Of a stretch of 64,000 nt of DNA, positions 16,524 to 25,640 are shown in pieces (position 1 is the first letter of the stretch; each line of letters starts with the position of its first letter). Location of the stretch: positions 1 through 64,000 of the forward strand of contig CAZFSS010000013.1 of the NCBI GenBank assembly GCA_964521715.1, given 5' to 3'. This DNA is from DAOVRD01 sp964521715 (GTDB lineage: Bacteria > Planctomycetota > Brocadiia > SM23-32). The translations under genes were made by a program, and so were the position numbers. Under the pieces are notes generated by a model that saw only the letters and a program-made list of their open reading frames with translations, ran no database searches and had not been told where the DNA came from.

Positions 16524-17438
16524 ATGCTAGAGCAGATCCACCAACTGCCCGGTCTGCCGGATCGGGCCCGGGACGCGCACAAGGGCGACTTCGGGCGAGT
16601 CCTGATCGTTGCCGGTTCGCCGGGCATGACGGGGGCCGGCTGCATGGCCGCCGTCGCCGCCCAGAGGGCCGGGGCCGGCCTTGTAACGCTGGCGCTGCCT
16701 GAGAGCCTGAACGTCATTGCGGAGATCAAGCTGACAAGCGCCATGTCCAGGCCCCTCCCCGAGCCGGGCGCACCGGTGCTGGGGAGCGAAGCGGCCGAGG
16801 CCGTGCTGGCGGCCCAGGCTGAATTCGACGTGATGGCTCTGGGCCCGGGCATCGGCCGGGCGCCGCAGACGCAAGAGGCCGCGCGTCGGCTTATTGCCGA
16901 GCTAGCGCTGCCCCTGATCGTCGACGCCGACGGCCTGAACGCGCTGGCGGGGCATCCCCGGCTCCTGCGGACGGCCGGGGCATTGCGGCTGCTCACGCCA
17001 CATCCCGGCGAGATGGCCAGGCTGCTCGGGCGCGGCAGCGCACGCGAAGTGCAGGCCGATCGCGTCGGGGTGGCAACGCGGTTCGCCCTGGACAACGACG
17101 TGATTCTGGCGCTGAAAGGCGCCGGCACCGTGGTTACGGACGGTCAACGCTTCTACGTGAACTCCAGCGGCAACCCGGGCATGGCGACGGGCGGCACGGG
17201 CGACGTCCTGACGGGTCTGGCAGCCGGGCTGCTCTGCCAGGGACTGACGCCCTTCGAGGCCGTTCAGCTCGCCGTCTTCGTCCACGGGCTGGCTGGCGAT
17301 CTGGCCGCCCGGGCCAAAGGCGAGCTGTCCATGACGGCCGAGGATCTGCTGGACTTCACGCCCGAGGCATTCCAGTTGGTGAAGGCCGCGGGGAAGGGCG
17401 CGGCCCCGGCCGATATCCTGGCACGGCTGGGCGGGTAA
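16524..17438 (+). CDS. nnrD: ADP/ATP-dependent NAD(P)H-hydrate dehydratase
   Basis: This enzyme repairs hydrated NAD(P)H. It has 304 residues of the YjeF C-terminal, ribokinase-like type: KGDFGRVLIVAGSPGMTGAG at the N-terminus, VDADGLNAL, LTPHPGEMARLL and the nucleotide motif NPGMATGGTGDVLTG. The N-terminal epimerase domain (NnrE), fused in many bacteria, is absent. It lies 20 bases behind larB and ends convergently with the pilus genes. Confidence 0.93.
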   Translation: MLEQIHQLPGLPDRARDAHKGDFGRVLIVAGSPGMTGAGCMAAVAAQRAGAGLVTLALPESLNVIAEIKLTSAMSRPLPEPGAPVLGSEAAEAVLAAQAEFDVMALGPGIGRAPQTQEAARRLIAELALPLIVDADGLNALAGHPRLLRTAGALRLLTPHPGEMARLLGRGSAREVQADRVGVATRFALDNDVILALKGAGTVVTDGQRFYVNSSGNPGMATGGTGDVLTGLAAGLLCQGLTPFEAVQLAVFVHGLAGDLAARAKGELSMTAEDLLDFTPEAFQLVKAAGKGAAPADILARLGG

Positions 17439-17469
17439 GCCAGAAGGGGGCAAGGAGGGCCGCTGCTGG

Positions 17470-17766
17470 CTACCGGCCGGCCGGAGGAGGCGCGGTCAGG
17501 ACGTCCGACGCGTCTGCCGTTAGTTCGGGGCGCTCGCTCCAGGCAGCGCGGACGGCGTCCAGGATCCGGCCCTCCGGGAACTCGCTCTGCGCTCCCACGC
17601 CCACCTGCGCCCGCTCGAGCGCCCCCTGGAAGGCGTTCATTGCGTGCGCGAGAGCATCCGCCCGGCGACCGGCCGCCTGCGACCAGAGGACGGCGCACGC
17701 GCAGGCCGCCAACCACACGGCCGCCAGCAGTCCGATGACCACGAGCCGTACGCGCGCACGCGACAT
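17470..17766 (-). CDS. Small membrane-anchored protein at the end of the pilMNO operon
   Basis: The protein has 98 residues from the ATG at 17766, preceded by GGAGGGG; an in-frame upstream start would add 14 residues. One N-terminal membrane segment (VRLVVIGLLAAVWLAACACAVLW, interrupted by Ala/Cys) is followed by a soluble Ala-rich stretch. It lies 13 bases behind the PilO-like gene. By position it could replace PilP, but no lipobox or PilP domain is visible, so this is inference from order only. Confidence 0.55.
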   Translation of the reverse strand: MSRARVRLVVIGLLAAVWLAACACAVLWSQAAGRRADALAHAMNAFQGALERAQVGVGAQSEFPEGRILDAVRAAWSERPELTADASDVLTAPPPAGR

Positions 17767-17779
17767 CCGCCGTCCCCTC

Positions 17780-18568
17780 CTATTCGAAATCCAGCACGCC
17801 CAGGCCAAGCGTCACGTCCACTCGATCCGCGTTCCCTGACGCCACCTCCAGCGACCGCAGGACGAAGCAGGGATAACCCGGAGGCGCTGCGGCGACTACG
17901 TCGAGGACGCGGGGCAGACCGCCGGAGGGCACACTGAACTGCAGCGTGACGGGCCAGACCGCATACCGCAGGGCTTCCACGCCCGCCTCTGCCCGGACTG
18001 GCGGGCCGGGCCGTGCAACCGGTCCGCCGATCGCGATCTGGGTGAGCGCGCAGGAACGCAGCGGACCGAACAGGGCCACGACCGCCTCCGCGATGCAGGC
18101 GTTCTTCTCGATGCGGTCGAGCTCTTCCCTGGGCGGCTCTCGTCCGGGCGACTCCCAGTCGTAAGCGGGCAGCAGCGTCCCGCCGGCGCTCCCTCTGGCG
18201 GCGGCGCGCAAGCGGTCTTTGAAGGCGGCGTAGTTGCGCTTCACGCGCGCAGGATCCCCCGTGTATGCCTCCAGCAGGTTGCCCTCGATTGCAAGATCAC
18301 GGCGGACGTAGTAGCTGCGCAGACGCCCGTACTCGTCCCGCATGCCGGCCGTGTAGTCGCGCTCCGCAGCGATGCGTTGCCGCGTGGGAAGGATGGACAT
18401 GTCCAGCCACCGGCCGAGCCTATCCTGTGCCTGTTCCAGCCGCTTCATGTCCGCGTCAGCCGCTGCCATGACGGGATGCAGCCGCAGCACGGCGAAGAGC
18501 ACCGCGCCGGCGTAGAGGACCACCAGCGCCAGGTCCCACAGGCAGCGTTTCAGGTTTGTCCCTCGCAT
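17780..18568 (-). CDS. PilO-like type IV pilus inner-membrane assembly protein
   Basis: The protein has one N-terminal membrane segment (LALVVLYAGAVLFAVL, residues ~10-26), a long helical or coiled-coil region (~30-110) and a C-terminal alpha/beta part. This is the build of PilO, which pairs with PilN in the periplasm to form the alignment complex of type IV pili or type II secretion. Start chosen at ATG 18568 (GAGGG 8 bases upstream); a GTG at 18583 overlaps the pilMN stop. Sequence similarity to PilO is weak and the assignment rests mainly on topology and on the neighbouring PilM-PilN protein. Confidence 0.65.
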   Translation of the reverse strand: MRGTNLKRCLWDLALVVLYAGAVLFAVLRLHPVMAAADADMKRLEQAQDRLGRWLDMSILPTRQRIAAERDYTAGMRDEYGRLRSYYVRRDLAIEGNLLEAYTGDPARVKRNYAAFKDRLRAAARGSAGGTLLPAYDWESPGREPPREELDRIEKNACIAEAVVALFGPLRSCALTQIAIGGPVARPGPPVRAEAGVEALRYAVWPVTLQFSVPSGGLPRVLDVVAAAPPGYPCFVLRSLEVASGNADRVDVTLGLGVLDFE

Positions 18569-18579
18569 CGCGTCCGCCC

Positions 18580-20484
18580 TCACCGGCTTTCGGGACCCAG
18601 TATCTGGGCCGTCGTTGGAGGCGCCGCGCCTGGCACTTCGAACGCGACCACGAACTGCGAAGTCGGCTGGTCATAGTGCGCGGGCATGACGCGCGACACA
18701 ACGCATTCGGCCTCGGCGTCGTCCTCGGCGAACGGACGGCTCAGCCTGATCTCCCCAGGCGACACCACGTCGGCGATGGGGTACCAGGGGCCGTCAGGAA
18801 GCGTCTTGATGAGGTCGCCTCGCCTCAGCACCTCCGTCCAGCCGGCGGCCTCGCACGTGACGGCCGTCCTCCTCTTGCGGAACGATGCCTTGCCGTTCGC
18901 CTTCGCCAGGGCGGGCGTGTTGCGCAGCGTCTCCAGCAGCCCTGTCATGAAAAGCTCGTGGGCCTGCAGGCGCGTGCCGCCCGGCGGGATACTCACAGTG
19001 CCGATGGCGCGCCCCGTCAGCCAGGGCCGAGAGACCTCGCCTTCGGCCGCCCCTTCGGCAGTTCGGGACTCGCCGCAACTGAGCGATGACAGACGGAACG
19101 TGTAGCCGGAATCGCCCCCGGCCGCTGCACAGGCATGCAACACGCCGTTCAGGATGTCGACCACCTGATGCTTGCCTGCCGCAGCGGCGGCAAGATACCG
19201 GACCTCGGCCTCCAGTGCGGACCTGTCCGAGGCCTCCGTCAGCTCTCGTCCCATCTCCGTTACCTGGCCGGCAAGCAGATCGTACTTTGGCAGCGGGCCC
19301 TCCACCGCTCGCAGAGCCCTCAGGCCGAAGCCGTAGAGGGACAGCACGATCGCCCAGGCCGCCACCGCCACTGCAAGTGCCAGGCTCCTGCCGAATGAGG
19401 CGCGCGCCTCGATGGTCTCCGCAGCCGGAAGGAACGAGACGCACGTCACGTCGTCCTTCAGCCCGGCGAGGGCCGCGCCCGTCGCGACGGCCAGGCGGTC
19501 CAGGTTCGCGCGGACGAAGTCCGAGTCGGCCCGCCGTGAGATCGCCACGCGGCTGAGCTCGCCCAGGCTCTGGAGTTCGGCGCCAATGGCGGAACTGAGC
19601 TGCCTCCTGAGCCCTGGCAGCCTTGCCGTCCCGCCGCAGACGTACGCCGCCCGGTACTCGGGCGGTTCCTCAGCGCCCCGCAGATGGGCCAAGTCCGCCG
19701 CTACCCGTCGGGACAGCTCCGCCAACGTGGGGCGAAGCGCGGCAGCGATCTGGCGCGCGCGCGGCGACCGGGCTATGTTCAGCTTGACCCGTTCCGCCGC
19801 ATCGAAGTCCAGGCGAAGCGCTTCCTGCAGCCGTTCCGTCATCCGGTTGCCGCCGAAGAACACGTGGCGCATCCGGAACCAGCCGTTCTCCATCAACACC
19901 AGGCTCGTGTTCTCCGCCCCGACGTCCAGGGCCAGGGCCGGGCCCTCTGCTCCCGCTTCGGAGCTCAGAAGCACGGCCAGAGCCAGAGGCGACACTGTGA
20001 CCAGGTCGACCTGCCGGAGCTTCAGCTCCCGGAACCCGCGGAGGTAGGACTCCACAACGCCCCTGTTGATCGCCGCGAGCAGGCCGCGCCGGTCCGCGTC
20101 CTCCGGCCCTGGGGGGAAAAGCGTATAGCCCCACAGCACGTCTTGCAGGCCGAATGGGACCCTGGCCTCGGCCTCCCGGCGGACGGCCTGCTCAAGATCG
20201 CCCTCCGCGCCCGCCGGCAGCAGGAATTCGTGGACAAAGACGTTCTGGGCCGGGATGGCAACGCACAGGCGCCCCTTGTGCACGCCGTGCCTTTGCTGGA
20301 AGGCCGAGAGCGCCTGCCACAACCGCGCGTCCTTGGCAAGCTCGGCGGCGTCGCCCGGCGGAGGGCCTTCGAGCGGGATGATGTCTGCGTCCAGTATCTC
20401 GGCATCGGCCCCGGCCGCCCGAAGCAGCACCGCCTTCACGGCGGAACGGCCAAGATCGAAGCCCCAGGCTTCTCGCGCAAGCAT
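18580..20484 (-). CDS. Fused PilM-PilN type IV pilus assembly protein
   Basis: The protein has 634 residues and two parts. Residues ~1-345 are a PilM-type actin-like ATPase: GFDLGRSAVKAVLL (phosphate 1), ALDVGAENTSLVLM (phosphate 2) and YVCGGTARLPGL (adenosine). After it comes one membrane segment (~360-385, SLALAVAVAAWAIVLSLYGF) and a periplasmic coiled coil with an alpha/beta C-terminus, as in PilN. In most bacteria these are two proteins held together by the short N-terminal tail of PilN. Here the joint is covalent. The PilO-like gene follows with an overlap or 11-base gap depending on its start. Confidence 0.82.
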   Translation of the reverse strand: MLAREAWGFDLGRSAVKAVLLRAAGADAEILDADIIPLEGPPPGDAAELAKDARLWQALSAFQQRHGVHKGRLCVAIPAQNVFVHEFLLPAGAEGDLEQAVRREAEARVPFGLQDVLWGYTLFPPGPEDADRRGLLAAINRGVVESYLRGFRELKLRQVDLVTVSPLALAVLLSSEAGAEGPALALDVGAENTSLVLMENGWFRMRHVFFGGNRMTERLQEALRLDFDAAERVKLNIARSPRARQIAAALRPTLAELSRRVAADLAHLRGAEEPPEYRAAYVCGGTARLPGLRRQLSSAIGAELQSLGELSRVAISRRADSDFVRANLDRLAVATGAALAGLKDDVTCVSFLPAAETIEARASFGRSLALAVAVAAWAIVLSLYGFGLRALRAVEGPLPKYDLLAGQVTEMGRELTEASDRSALEAEVRYLAAAAAGKHQVVDILNGVLHACAAAGGDSGYTFRLSSLSCGESRTAEGAAEGEVSRPWLTGRAIGTVSIPPGGTRLQAHELFMTGLLETLRNTPALAKANGKASFRKRRTAVTCEAAGWTEVLRRGDLIKTLPDGPWYPIADVVSPGEIRLSRPFAEDDAEAECVVSRVMPAHYDQPTSQFVVAFEVPGAAPPTTAQILGPESR

Positions 20485-20614
20485 CGGCGTCCCTGGCTTC
20501 AGAGCACTCCGCTATGGACCGGATCCCGAGGTCCGGGCGCGCCCATGTTACCAGAAAGCTCCGGTCCTGGGAATACCGGCGAAGAGGGGATTCGCGCGAG
20601 GTTGGATGCGCGGC

Positions 20615-22906
20615 CTACTCGCTCCGGTCGGACGTGCCCAAGCCGCCCTCCGGCGCAGCGGCCACGCTGCGCAGCGCGTCTCTGACGTTGCGCTGTTCAT
20701 CCTGCGTCAGACGATGTCCGCCGAACCGCACCCGGTAGTAGAGGTCCGTGACGAGGTCGATGGCTCGAAGTATGCGGCCATCGTAAGCTTCGGATGCTGC
20801 CATCCTTGCGTCCGCCGCCCGTGCCAGCTCCCGGGGCGTGACGTGGGGCGGCCGGGGGAGGCCCCGCTTCCGAAGCAGCACAAGCAGTTCCTCGTAGAAC
20901 GCGGGGGGACGGCCAGCCCGCAAGCCCCGCCAGCGCCATCCGAACCTGGGAGCCCAGGTAGTGGCCAGCAGGTACGCCGAGGCCACCACGACCGCCGTCG
21001 AGAGCACCGCCGCCGCTACGCGCAGCCACCCGAAGGACAGCAGCACCAGCGCGAGGCCACGTGCGACTTCGCCGGCTCCCGTCGCGAACGCCCGGGCAGA
21101 GGCCGTGAGAGCAGCCAGCACTCGCCGCTGCTGCCTCCTGTTGTAGCCGATCACGCTGCTGTTCCACTTCATGGCCGCCAGGAAGTAGAGGCGTCCGGTC
21201 ACGCTAGATATGCGCTCCACCATCCGGCCGAAGATGCCCAGGTTGGCGACGTGCCTCCTCTCGGCGCTCTCGGTGCCGGGAGTGGGATCGAACTCCACCC
21301 ATCCCAGCCCGCTGAAGTACACTTCCACCCACGCGTGCGCGTGCTTGTCGCGGAACAGGTAAGTGCCGCTGGAAGGATCAAACTCGCCGCTCTTGAATCC
21401 GATGACCAGCCGCGTCGGTATGCCCCACACGCGCAGTATGAGCGCCAGTGCAGTCGAGAACTGCTCGCAGCTGCCGCGATGCGTGGTGGTCAGGAACGCT
21501 TCGATTGGGTCCTGCTCGCCGAACTCCGGCAGGTCGAGCGTGTACGTGAACCTGTTGGTATCCATCAGGTAGCTCTGTGCGGCCACGACGTGTCCGTAGT
21601 CGCTTGAGGGCGCGTAGAGGCTGTCGATCTCGGCGGCCGTGCGCTCCAACGTCGGCCTGAGGGAGGTGGGAATGTCCCAGAAAAAATAGCACGGGCCTGC
21701 CAGACGAGGCGCCCGCGCCAGGCGGAGCTGTTCCGCCGTGAATTCCGGCACGACCGACACGACCTCGTACGGCTGGCCTGGCCTGACTACGTCGCCGTAG
21801 AGCAGGTCATTGGACAGCGGTTCCGGAACCTCCCTCTGGGGCAGGCCTTGCACCTCCACGGGGCGGTAGAGGAAGAACAGACGATGCATGCCCCTCGATT
21901 CATACGTTACATCCTGCCGGATGAGCTGACGAGGGACGTCCGTGTCCTCTAGCCGGTAGACGGAAGTGGACCTGAACTCCTGGAAAGCCCTTCCGGACGC
22001 TCGCGCGTCGCTCGTGTCAGCAAGGCGCTGTGCGGTACCGTAATCGAACCACTGTCCGTCGCGGTACAGCGGGCGGGAAGCACCGCGCATCAAGAGACGG
22101 GGCGGCTTTACGGGCGTGCCGTTCGGCCTGTCCGCCGCGGTGAACTTCACCCGCAGCACCGCGCTGTTGCCCTGACGCATGCGGCCCACGTCATACAGCG
22201 AGATGTTCTCGGAGAAAGCAGTCACGAGCGCCGGCAGCGGCCGCCAGTCCCAGAGGATCGCGGCCCGCGGCAGGATGATGAACAGCACGGCGGTGCACGC
22301 AAACACCGAAGCGACGGGCAGCCAGAGCGCTGACACCAGATCTTGCCACGCCCCGGCCTGTCCCGCACGGTCCGCTGCAGCCGCTCCCGCGACGTCGGAG
22401 GCAGGGAACAGCTCCATCGCTATCAGGTTCGCCATCAGGCAGAGGCCGGCCAGGACGAACATGGGCAGGTAGGCGAGATCGAACGCCCAGACGCCCGCCA
22501 CCAGTCCCTCAAAGACGGCCACAACCTGGATCAGCCGGATGTCCCGCGTCGGGCGAGGGCCGTAGACCTTCAGCACTTGCACTAGGATCAGGAAGTGGGC
22601 CAGCCCATAGCTGAGGTGCACGTCTGCGGCCACGGCCTGGATCAAGCCGAAGGCAAGGGCCGCAAGGGCAAGCAGCATGTCCGCCCGCGTGGATACGAGC
22701 GGCGGCCCGGTCGGACCCACGATGACGGCATGCGCACCGCAGAGAACCAGGACGACGAACACGTACTGCCACGAGTGCTCTGCAACGGCCAGCAGAAGCG
22801 CGCCCGTCATGATGACGGCGTAGGTGGTGAGAAGCGTCGGCCAGTTCCCGGCCCCGCCGGCCCACGCCGCCTCCGCTTCGTTGGCTTCAGGTGACGAATA
22901 TGTCAT
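20615..22906 (-). CDS. TgpA-like transglutaminase-domain membrane protein
   Basis: The protein has 763 residues. The N-terminal ~200 residues form about six membrane segments (DUF3488/TgpA_N type), followed by a periplasmic transglutaminase-like domain with Cys (in HRGSCEQFSTALA), His (in DKHAHAWVEVYF) and Asp (in VEFDPTPG), then another membrane segment and a cytosolic tail (DUF4129-like). Such proteins are the third member of moxR-DUF58-tgpA operons and are thought to act on cell-envelope peptides. Start chosen at ATG 22906, overlapping the DUF58 stop by 20 bases, which implies coupling. Confidence 0.88.
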   Translation of the reverse strand: MTYSSPEANEAEAAWAGGAGNWPTLLTTYAVIMTGALLLAVAEHSWQYVFVVLVLCGAHAVIVGPTGPPLVSTRADMLLALAALAFGLIQAVAADVHLSYGLAHFLILVQVLKVYGPRPTRDIRLIQVVAVFEGLVAGVWAFDLAYLPMFVLAGLCLMANLIAMELFPASDVAGAAAADRAGQAGAWQDLVSALWLPVASVFACTAVLFIILPRAAILWDWRPLPALVTAFSENISLYDVGRMRQGNSAVLRVKFTAADRPNGTPVKPPRLLMRGASRPLYRDGQWFDYGTAQRLADTSDARASGRAFQEFRSTSVYRLEDTDVPRQLIRQDVTYESRGMHRLFFLYRPVEVQGLPQREVPEPLSNDLLYGDVVRPGQPYEVVSVVPEFTAEQLRLARAPRLAGPCYFFWDIPTSLRPTLERTAAEIDSLYAPSSDYGHVVAAQSYLMDTNRFTYTLDLPEFGEQDPIEAFLTTTHRGSCEQFSTALALILRVWGIPTRLVIGFKSGEFDPSSGTYLFRDKHAHAWVEVYFSGLGWVEFDPTPGTESAERRHVANLGIFGRMVERISSVTGRLYFLAAMKWNSSVIGYNRRQQRRVLAALTASARAFATGAGEVARGLALVLLSFGWLRVAAAVLSTAVVVASAYLLATTWAPRFGWRWRGLRAGRPPAFYEELLVLLRKRGLPRPPHVTPRELARAADARMAASEAYDGRILRAIDLVTDLYYRVRFGGHRLTQDEQRNVRDALRSVAAAPEGGLGTSDRSE

Positions 22907-24245
22907 CGAACTGGGGCTCACTGACGTCTATGAAAACCGAGCAGCCGGCCAGCGGACCGAGCACGGCCTCCTTCTCGTCGGCGTGCAGCGGGCCAGGCGT
23001 GATGAGGCAGACGCCGCCTGCTGCGACCTGGTGGAGGTTCACCGCGCCGGCCAGGTCGGCAATCGTGTGGTCCGGCGTGGTTTGCGCCAGCGCCAGCACC
23101 TCCAGGAGCGAATAGAGATGGCCCTGGCCCGAATCATAGGGAAGCGAGTTGAGGTTCGGGCAGTAGGAGGCGAAGGCATAGAAGACGTTCCGTTCCCCCA
23201 GCAGAGCCGCCATGGACGCCGCGAAGCTCACCGCCTTCTCGTAGCGCTGCAGCCGGGCTGGTGCGTGCTGCGTGTCTTGCGGCGGCGCGTATGAATCGAG
23301 CAGTATCAGAACGCTGTTGATCTCCCGCCGCTCGAACTCCCGGACGTACAGCTTGTGCAGGCGCGCGCTGGTCACCCAGTGGATGTGGCGCGGATTGTCG
23401 CCCGGCTTGTACTCGCGCAGCGACCGGAACTCCCCCTGCTGGTCCTTGCGTCGGAGTTCCAGCAGCCAGCGCGCCTCGCCGGCCTTGTGACGCAGCAGCG
23501 CTTCCTCCTTGATGAACCCCATGCGAGGCAGGACCAGGACCTCCCGCTCGGACTGGATCTCCACGGCGGCTTCCACCATGCCGAAGGGGAAACGCGTCGC
23601 CACCGTGATGGGACGCGTCCTGTGCATCCCCCGATCAGGGAAGTACTGGCGCAGCAGCACCGAGCGGCCCTGTCCGGGGGCCAGCTTGCGGATGGTGTGA
23701 ACGAGTTGGGGCTCCGGGCCGTCGTTTCCGTCACGGCTGACCCTGAGCCCGAACGCGCTCAGGCCGCCCCACGCCGTCTTCTGGTTCCGGACGGCTACCT
23801 CCACGCGAAACGGGTCGCCCGCAAAGACGTGCTCCGGCATGTCCCAATCGGCTCTCGTCTGCCTGAGCATCAAGGCGGGAAGGACGATCGCGCAGACCCC
23901 CATTCCCAGCAGGAACGCAGCCGTTAGGTACACCAGATTCATGCCCCACTGAAGCGAGGCGAAGCAGAACGTCAGGCCCACGCAGCAGTACACGAGGCCC
24001 CAGGGCGTGAGTCGATAGCGGAAGCGAAGCCTCGTCTTCGGGGCGGCCTTGAGGACGAGCGATGAGACGAAGACGCTCACGAACTGCCATACCACGACCG
24101 TAAGGAGTATGAGAAGCGCGCTCTCGCGGTCGCCCAGGATCAACAGAGGGGGGACGCTCAGGCACGCGGCAATCCACAGGATGAGGCCCACCAGTCTGGT
24201 GAGCCGCGAGAGGCGGGCCAGGACCCCTTTGCCGACCTCTGACAT
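22887..24245 (-). CDS. DUF58-family membrane protein
   Basis: The protein has 452 residues with two pairs of N-terminal membrane segments (~18-70 and ~82-125) and a C-terminal DUF58 domain. The hallmark is REYKPGDNPRHIHWVTSARL near residue 280, followed by a VWA-like region beginning SVLILLDSYAPP. DUF58 proteins act with MoxR ATPases, probably as metal-dependent partners or chaperone adaptors. Its neighbours (moxR 42 bases upstream, tgpA overlapping downstream) support that. Confidence 0.88.
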   Translation of the reverse strand: MSEVGKGVLARLSRLTRLVGLILWIAACLSVPPLLILGDRESALLILLTVVVWQFVSVFVSSLVLKAAPKTRLRFRYRLTPWGLVYCCVGLTFCFASLQWGMNLVYLTAAFLLGMGVCAIVLPALMLRQTRADWDMPEHVFAGDPFRVEVAVRNQKTAWGGLSAFGLRVSRDGNDGPEPQLVHTIRKLAPGQGRSVLLRQYFPDRGMHRTRPITVATRFPFGMVEAAVEIQSEREVLVLPRMGFIKEEALLRHKAGEARWLLELRRKDQQGEFRSLREYKPGDNPRHIHWVTSARLHKLYVREFERREINSVLILLDSYAPPQDTQHAPARLQRYEKAVSFAASMAALLGERNVFYAFASYCPNLNSLPYDSGQGHLYSLLEVLALAQTTPDHTIADLAGAVNLHQVAAGGVCLITPGPLHADEKEAVLGPLAGCSVFIDVSEPQFDDIFVT

Positions 24246-24287
24246 ACGGCCTCCCGCACTGCGTGCGGCGTCGCCAGCGGCCGCCCG

Positions 24288-25259
24288 CTACAGGGGCACG
24301 GGGATTTGCTGCAGCACGTCCCGTACGATGCGGGCCGCCTCCTCGAAGCCGCCGCCCGGTCCGCCGGCCCCACGATGCAGGCGCATTCTGTGCGACAGAA
24401 CAGACACGGCCAACTCCTTGACGTCGTCGGGCTCAACGTAGTCCCTGCGCCTGAGCAGGGCGAGAGCCTGCGAGGCCCTATAGAGGTGAACGCCTCCGCG
24501 AGGGCTGACCCCTGTGACGACGCCCTCGTGCGTCCGCGTTGCCTCTACCAGGCGGATCACGTAGTCCAGGACTTCTTCCGCCACGCGCACGCGCCGCACC
24601 TGCACCTGGAGCTCAACCATGCTCGGGCCCCGCATCACGGGCATCACGTCCTCGATGGGGTGGGATATGCGCTGAGCCCGCACGATTTCCTTTCCCTGCT
24701 CCGTGGTGGGATAGCCGAGGTTCATGCGCAGGAAGAACCTGTCCAGCTGCGACTCGGGCAGGGGATAAGTTCCTTCGAACTCGAACGGGTTCTGCGTGGC
24801 GAGGACGCAGAAAGGCTGCGGCAGCGGGTGGGTCACGCCGTCCACCGTGATCTGGTACTCGTTCATTGCCTCCAGCAGGCAGCTCTGCGTCTTCGGCGTG
24901 GTCCGGTTGATCTCGTCGGCCAGGACGATGTTGGCGAAGAGCGGGCCCCGTTTGAACACGAAGCGCGACTTGCTCTCGTCGTAGATGTTGACGCCGAGCA
25001 AGTCGGCCGGCAGCAGATCGGGCGTGAACTGGATTCGCCTGAACTCGCAATCCAGAGCGGACGCGATGGTGTGCGCCAGCATGGTCTTGCCGACGCCTGG
25101 CACGTCTTCGATGATCAGATGCCCTCCTGCCAGCAGCGCCACCAGGGCCAGCTCGACGCGGTCCCTCTTGCCGATGTAAACCTTCTCGATCTCCTCGATC
25201 AGCCGGCGGATGGCGTCTGCGGAAACGTCCACGTCCGGGGACTTCGTCTCACTCTCCAT
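24288..25259 (-). CDS. moxR: MoxR-family AAA+ ATPase
   Basis: The protein has 323 residues and one AAA+ module: Walker A in EDVPGVGKTMLAHT, Walker B in NIVLADEINRT, sensor 1 in FCVLATQNPFE, the arginine finger region LPESQLDRFF and a C-terminal lid. MoxR ATPases are chaperones that activate or insert cofactors into partner proteins, often VWA or DUF58 proteins. It is first gene of the leftward moxR-DUF58-tgpA operon, with its own promoter at 25360-25388 and GTAGGAG 6 bases before the ATG. Confidence 0.93.
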   Translation of the reverse strand: MESETKSPDVDVSADAIRRLIEEIEKVYIGKRDRVELALVALLAGGHLIIEDVPGVGKTMLAHTIASALDCEFRRIQFTPDLLPADLLGVNIYDESKSRFVFKRGPLFANIVLADEINRTTPKTQSCLLEAMNEYQITVDGVTHPLPQPFCVLATQNPFEFEGTYPLPESQLDRFFLRMNLGYPTTEQGKEIVRAQRISHPIEDVMPVMRGPSMVELQVQVRRVRVAEEVLDYVIRLVEATRTHEGVVTGVSPRGGVHLYRASQALALLRRRDYVEPDDVKELAVSVLSHRMRLHRGAGGPGGGFEEAARIVRDVLQQIPVPL

Positions 25260-25359
25260 CTGCTGCTCCTACAGGGGAGAGACAGGGCGCCATCCATGCA
25301 CGGCCGTTCGTTGGAGCGGTCAACGTCGGGCGGGCCAACGCATGCCTGCGCCGCACTTC

Positions 25360-25388
25360 AGTATATGCCAGGCCGGCGGCAAGCGCAA
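25360..25388 (-). promoter_or_regulatory. Promoter of the moxR operon
   Basis: On the minus strand TTGCGC (25383-25388), a 17-base spacer and TATACT (25360-25365) lie about 100 bases before moxR. The remaining gap up to the GH42 gene (25389-25640) shows nothing else clear. Confidence 0.65.
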
Positions 25389-25640
25389 CATCAAGGGCTT
25401 AAGCGCTTGACCGGCAAGGCGATACGCTGAGCCCCGACCGCATGCGCCGGACCGGCTAGCCCGCACTGAGCACAGCCCGGCTGCCGGCACGGCCAGAAGA
25501 AGCTTGATTTCGACCCCCTTGTCTCCGATAATTGGTGCAGCGCGCCTCCTGGTGGCGCGTTTCCTTCTTCTGGTCATTTTCGGACGACTCCACGGTACTG
25601 CCGCAGAGGGCGCGGATCCCGCCGGCCGACGGAGGCACAG

